From: Agrobacterium rubi TR3 = NBRC 13261
GTDB lineage: Bacteria; Pseudomonadota; Alphaproteobacteria; Rhizobiales; Rhizobiaceae
Reading direction: 5' to 3'
Assembly: GCF_000739935.1 (NCBI RefSeq)
Contig: NZ_BBJU01000029.1
Location: 58,483 to 122,482 of the forward strand
Length of the DNA: 64,000 nt
The notes under the pieces were generated by a model. It did no database searches. It worked only from the letters and a program-made list of their open reading frames with translations, and was not told the origin of the DNA. Shown in pieces: positions 62,019 through 64,000 of the stretch. Made by a program: the position numbers and the translations under genes. The first letter of the stretch is position 1, and each line of letters begins with the position of its first letter.

Positions 62019-62174
62019 ATGACAAAACATTTGCCAAGTGTTTTAGGTGGCATTGTCTCCGGGCTTTCAGTTTTTCTTGCTGGCGCTCTCCACGGCGATT
62101 TTTGGGTGCAGTGCCTCGCGGCGGGATGCGGAGGTTTCGCAGGAACTTATTTCGCGCAGAAGCTAGGTGGCTAA
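62019..62174 (+). CDS. Small membrane protein, 51 residues
   Basis: ATG at 62019 has an excellent GGAGGT site five bases upstream. The product MTKHLPSVLGGIVSGLSVFL... ends CGGFAGTYFAQKLGG: a hydrophobic Gly/Ala-rich protein with one or two membrane helices, reminiscent of phage holin-like or small transport-like proteins. It ends 25 bases before the transposon at 62199. No family is recognised, and the short length leaves doubt. Confidence 0.5.
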   Translation: MTKHLPSVLGGIVSGLSVFLAGALHGDFWVQCLAAGCGGFAGTYFAQKLGG

Positions 62175-62328
62175 GGAAAGCCGCCAAGGGCGCAATGACC
62201 GCTGTTGGCGGATATCGTTGAAAAACTCGACGGATTATCCGCTCAGACACCCTCCGTGGTCTCTCGGACGCTAAACTATGCCGTGATCTAACCCGCGCCT
62301 TGGCGCAGGGTGATGGTCGATGCCGCCT

Positions 62329-63708
62329 TTAGGCGGCGATGGGACCGCATGGCGGCATCTGAGGCCTGAGCTTGGCCAGCCTCCTCAGGTTCTGTGCCGT
62401 TGCGGCAAGCAGGAATTCGTCTCTCGCACCACATGGCCCTCGAAGGCGCAACCTTGCCATCCGCAGAATGCGCTTCAGGTGAGCGAAGAGCATTTCGACC
62501 TTCTTTCGACGATGCCGTGACTGCTCATATTCCGGTGTCTTGGCAATCGCTCTGGCGACATCGCGTGCATCCTCGTTGAGATCGCGCGGTATTTTGCGCA
62601 TAGGCATGTTCGGGCAGCAGCGAGGCTTCAGCTCACACTGATCACAGTCCTTCTTGCTGGCACGATAAAGCCTGGTCCCCTCGGCCGTGATCCCCGATCT
62701 GGGTGGGTCGTAAGTGCGGTGGAATTGCTTCAGTTCGTTCCCGGCCGGACAGATGTATCGCTCGTTCTCTGCTTCCCAGGTGAAGTCCGAACGTGAGAAG
62801 GTACCGTCCGTCCGGTTCGATTTGTCAAAGACCGGGATATGCGGCGCGATCTCCTTCTCGTTGACCAGCCAGGCGAGGTTGTCGGCAGAACCGTATGCAC
62901 TGTCGGCCGCTAGGTAATCGGGCCGCAAGCCGAAGCGGTTTTCTGTCCTATCGAGCATTGTGCGGGATGCACCGACCTCCGCCTGGCGGATTGCCCGTGT
63001 CGCCTCCACATCGACAATGACGCCGTGATCCGTGTCGATCAGGTAATTGGTGGCATAGGCGAAAAAGGCATGGCCTTTGTGGGCACCAGTCCATTGGGCG
63101 GCCGGATCGGACGGGGAGATGAACTTTGGCGTCACTGGTGAGGCCGCGCCGAAAGCAGCATCGTCGAGAACTGCCAGATATTCCTGTACCGAGCGACCAG
63201 CATCCTCTTTGGCTTCCCATTCCGATCCTGGTACCGAGCGCTGCTTGTTTGCATCCGCTGCGATCAAGCTGGCATCAACCGCAAATCCTTCCGCACCAAC
63301 CAGTCCTTCAGCGAGGCAGCGTTCCACTACCGTCTCGAACATATGCCGCAGGATGTCGCTTTGCCGGAACCGGCCATGGCGGTTCTTCGAGAAACTAGAG
63401 TGATCGGGGACCTTGCTGTCCAGACCGAGGCGGCAGAACCAGCGATAGGCAAGATTGAGGTGGACCTCCTCGCACAGTCGGCGCTCCGAGCGGATACCCA
63501 TGGAATAGCCGATGATGAGCATTCGCATCATAAGCTCGGGATCAATCGAGGGGCGGCCCGTGGCACTGTAGAAAGGCTTCAACTGTGCTCGGACGCTGTC
63601 GAGTTCGAGATGGCGGTCGATGCCGCGCAGCATATGGTCGGCAGGAACGTGATCATCAAGGCAGAAGTCGTAGAAGAGCTGCGCCGGAGCTACCTGACAT
63701 CCCATCAT
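62329..63708 (-). CDS. IS1182-family transposase
   Basis: This 459-residue DDE transposase appears complete. The N-terminal DUF772-like part has YSATGRPSIDPELMMRMLII and GYSMGIRSERRL; catalytic residues are Asp145 in FAVDASLIAADANK, Asp269 in YLAADSAYGS and Glu405 in KKVEMLFAHLKR. The Cys-rich insert CDQCELKPRCC is typical of IS1182. The frame is unbroken, so the element may be active or recently inserted. It cuts and reinserts its own element and may move the MITE at 60825 if that shares its ends (inference). Confidence 0.93.
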   Translation of the reverse strand: MMGCQVAPAQLFYDFCLDDHVPADHMLRGIDRHLELDSVRAQLKPFYSATGRPSIDPELMMRMLIIGYSMGIRSERRLCEEVHLNLAYRWFCRLGLDSKVPDHSSFSKNRHGRFRQSDILRHMFETVVERCLAEGLVGAEGFAVDASLIAADANKQRSVPGSEWEAKEDAGRSVQEYLAVLDDAAFGAASPVTPKFISPSDPAAQWTGAHKGHAFFAYATNYLIDTDHGVIVDVEATRAIRQAEVGASRTMLDRTENRFGLRPDYLAADSAYGSADNLAWLVNEKEIAPHIPVFDKSNRTDGTFSRSDFTWEAENERYICPAGNELKQFHRTYDPPRSGITAEGTRLYRASKKDCDQCELKPRCCPNMPMRKIPRDLNEDARDVARAIAKTPEYEQSRHRRKKVEMLFAHLKRILRMARLRLRGPCGARDEFLLAATAQNLRRLAKLRPQMPPCGPIAA

Positions 63709-63743
63709 CGCTCAATCCTCCGCAAATCAATGCGACGATTGAA

Positions 63744-63917
63744 TCACGCCATGATCTTAACGGCAATAATAAAGCAAAGCACGGTACATAAGACCATTGC
63801 CGCGATGGCCACCACAATGCGTTCAGCATTTCTCCAAAAACCCGTTTCAGGTCCGCCACCGCCCAATGCCCCAAAAATATCGATTACGAAATCAATGGCT
63901 CGCACAAGCCTCTCCAT
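63744..63917 (-). CDS. Small membrane protein, 57 residues, inside the transposon ends
   Basis: The leftward frame starts MERLVRAIDFVIDIFGALGG, has a Gly/Pro turn (GGPETGFW) and a C-terminal helix (IVVAIAAMVLCTVLCFIIAV). GAGGGG lies seven bases before the ATG. It stops (GCG TGA) exactly in the short inverted repeat that may mark the inner end of the IS1182 element, so its last codons may have come with that insertion. No family is recognised. Confidence 0.45.
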   Translation of the reverse strand: MERLVRAIDFVIDIFGALGGGGPETGFWRNAERIVVAIAAMVLCTVLCFIIAVKIMA

Positions 63918-64000
63918 AGCTTTCCCCTCTTCCGCGCAACCTCGTTAAAGGTGGATGTTTGAGAGCCAACGATCAATAGGTGTTTTTCAACGGTATCGGC

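Larger units (their letters stand above)
62199..64000. mobile_element. IS1182-family transposon, right end cut by window
   Basis: The left end CCGCTGTTGGCGGATATCGT (62199-62218), then TGAAAAACTC, matches inverted the last 19 bases of the window (63982-64000, read leftward GCCGATACCGTTGAAAAAC). Inside lie an intact IS1182-type transposase and a small membrane-protein frame. A shorter candidate pair also flanks the transposase: ATGCCGTGATCTAA (62279-62292) against ATGGCGTGATTCAA (leftward from 63752). So the transposase may be nested inside an older element that supplied the outer ends. Confidence 0.65.

Noticed and set aside
1..64000. CRISPR array, rRNA operon or replication origin
   Set aside because: No regularly spaced direct repeats, no conserved rRNA stretches and no DnaA-box cluster or repABC genes were seen.

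Overview
The window looks like chromosomal DNA of an alphaproteobacterium of the Rhizobiaceae (Agrobacterium/Rhizobium type). The grounds are protein style and gene set: etfB, rhomboid, PduO-type adenosyltransferase and a HIG1-like twin-membrane protein in a row, GluQ-RS, DsbB, a LOV/HWE kinase, a large load of periplasmic-binding-protein sugar importers, and a mosaic-like intergenic hairpin. This placement is inference; no marker rRNA is present.

Layout. (1) 1-6.9 kb is ordinary backbone: etfB start, rhomboid protease, cobalamin adenosyltransferase, small membrane protein, SDR, YihY, GluQ-RS, AlkA-type glycosylase, HNH nuclease, DsbB, then tRNA-Leu(CAA). (2) 6.88-53.73 kb is read as a genomic island of about 46.8 kb: the last bases of the tRNA-Leu gene (AGGGGCACCAAAAACA, 6882-6897) recur exactly at 53710-53725, and a broken integrase with a DUF6538-like start sits just inside the left end. 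(3) 53.7-58.6 kb is backbone again: lipoprotein, OmpR-type two-component pair, OB-fold-like exported protein, LOV histidine kinase with its single-domain response regulator. (4) 58.9-64 kb is a second, decayed insertion zone beside tRNA-Gln(CTG): another truncated DUF6538-type integrase, orphan hypothetical genes, a 213-bp MITE-like element and an IS1182-family transposon cut by the window edge.

The island cargo is almost wholly catabolic and falls into modules. Module A (10.8-19.5 kb): XRE-cupin regulator, 16-bp palindromic operator, FrcBCA-like sugar importer, then phosphotriesterase-like hydrolase, amidotransferase-like protein, PfkB kinase, BtpA/SgcQ protein and an M20 amidohydrolase, mostly with ATGA overlaps; I know of no described pathway with this set. 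Module B (19.6-38.5 kb): a 12-gene leftward operon with two complete importers plus FucU mutarotase, aldo/keto reductase, COG3618 lactonase and iron alcohol dehydrogenase, divergent from a GntR regulator followed by UxaA-type dehydratase, GMC oxidoreductase, SDR and GldA-like dehydrogenase. Together these can draw a non-phosphorylating L-fucose-like route. Module C (38.7-48.4 kb): GntR/UTRA regulator, BMP-type nucleoside importer, cysteine hydrolase, PfkB kinase, nucleoside phosphorylase, SIS isomerase and aldehyde dehydrogenase, suggesting uptake and dismantling of a nucleoside-like compound. Module D (48.6-53.7 kb): a 1129-residue molybdopterin oxidoreductase fused to a flavin/NAD/2Fe-2S reductase, and a divergent RraA-type protein.

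The candidates most likely to be undescribed biology are module A, module C and the fused molybdoenzyme. All functions are from reading the sequence alone; substrates are inferred.
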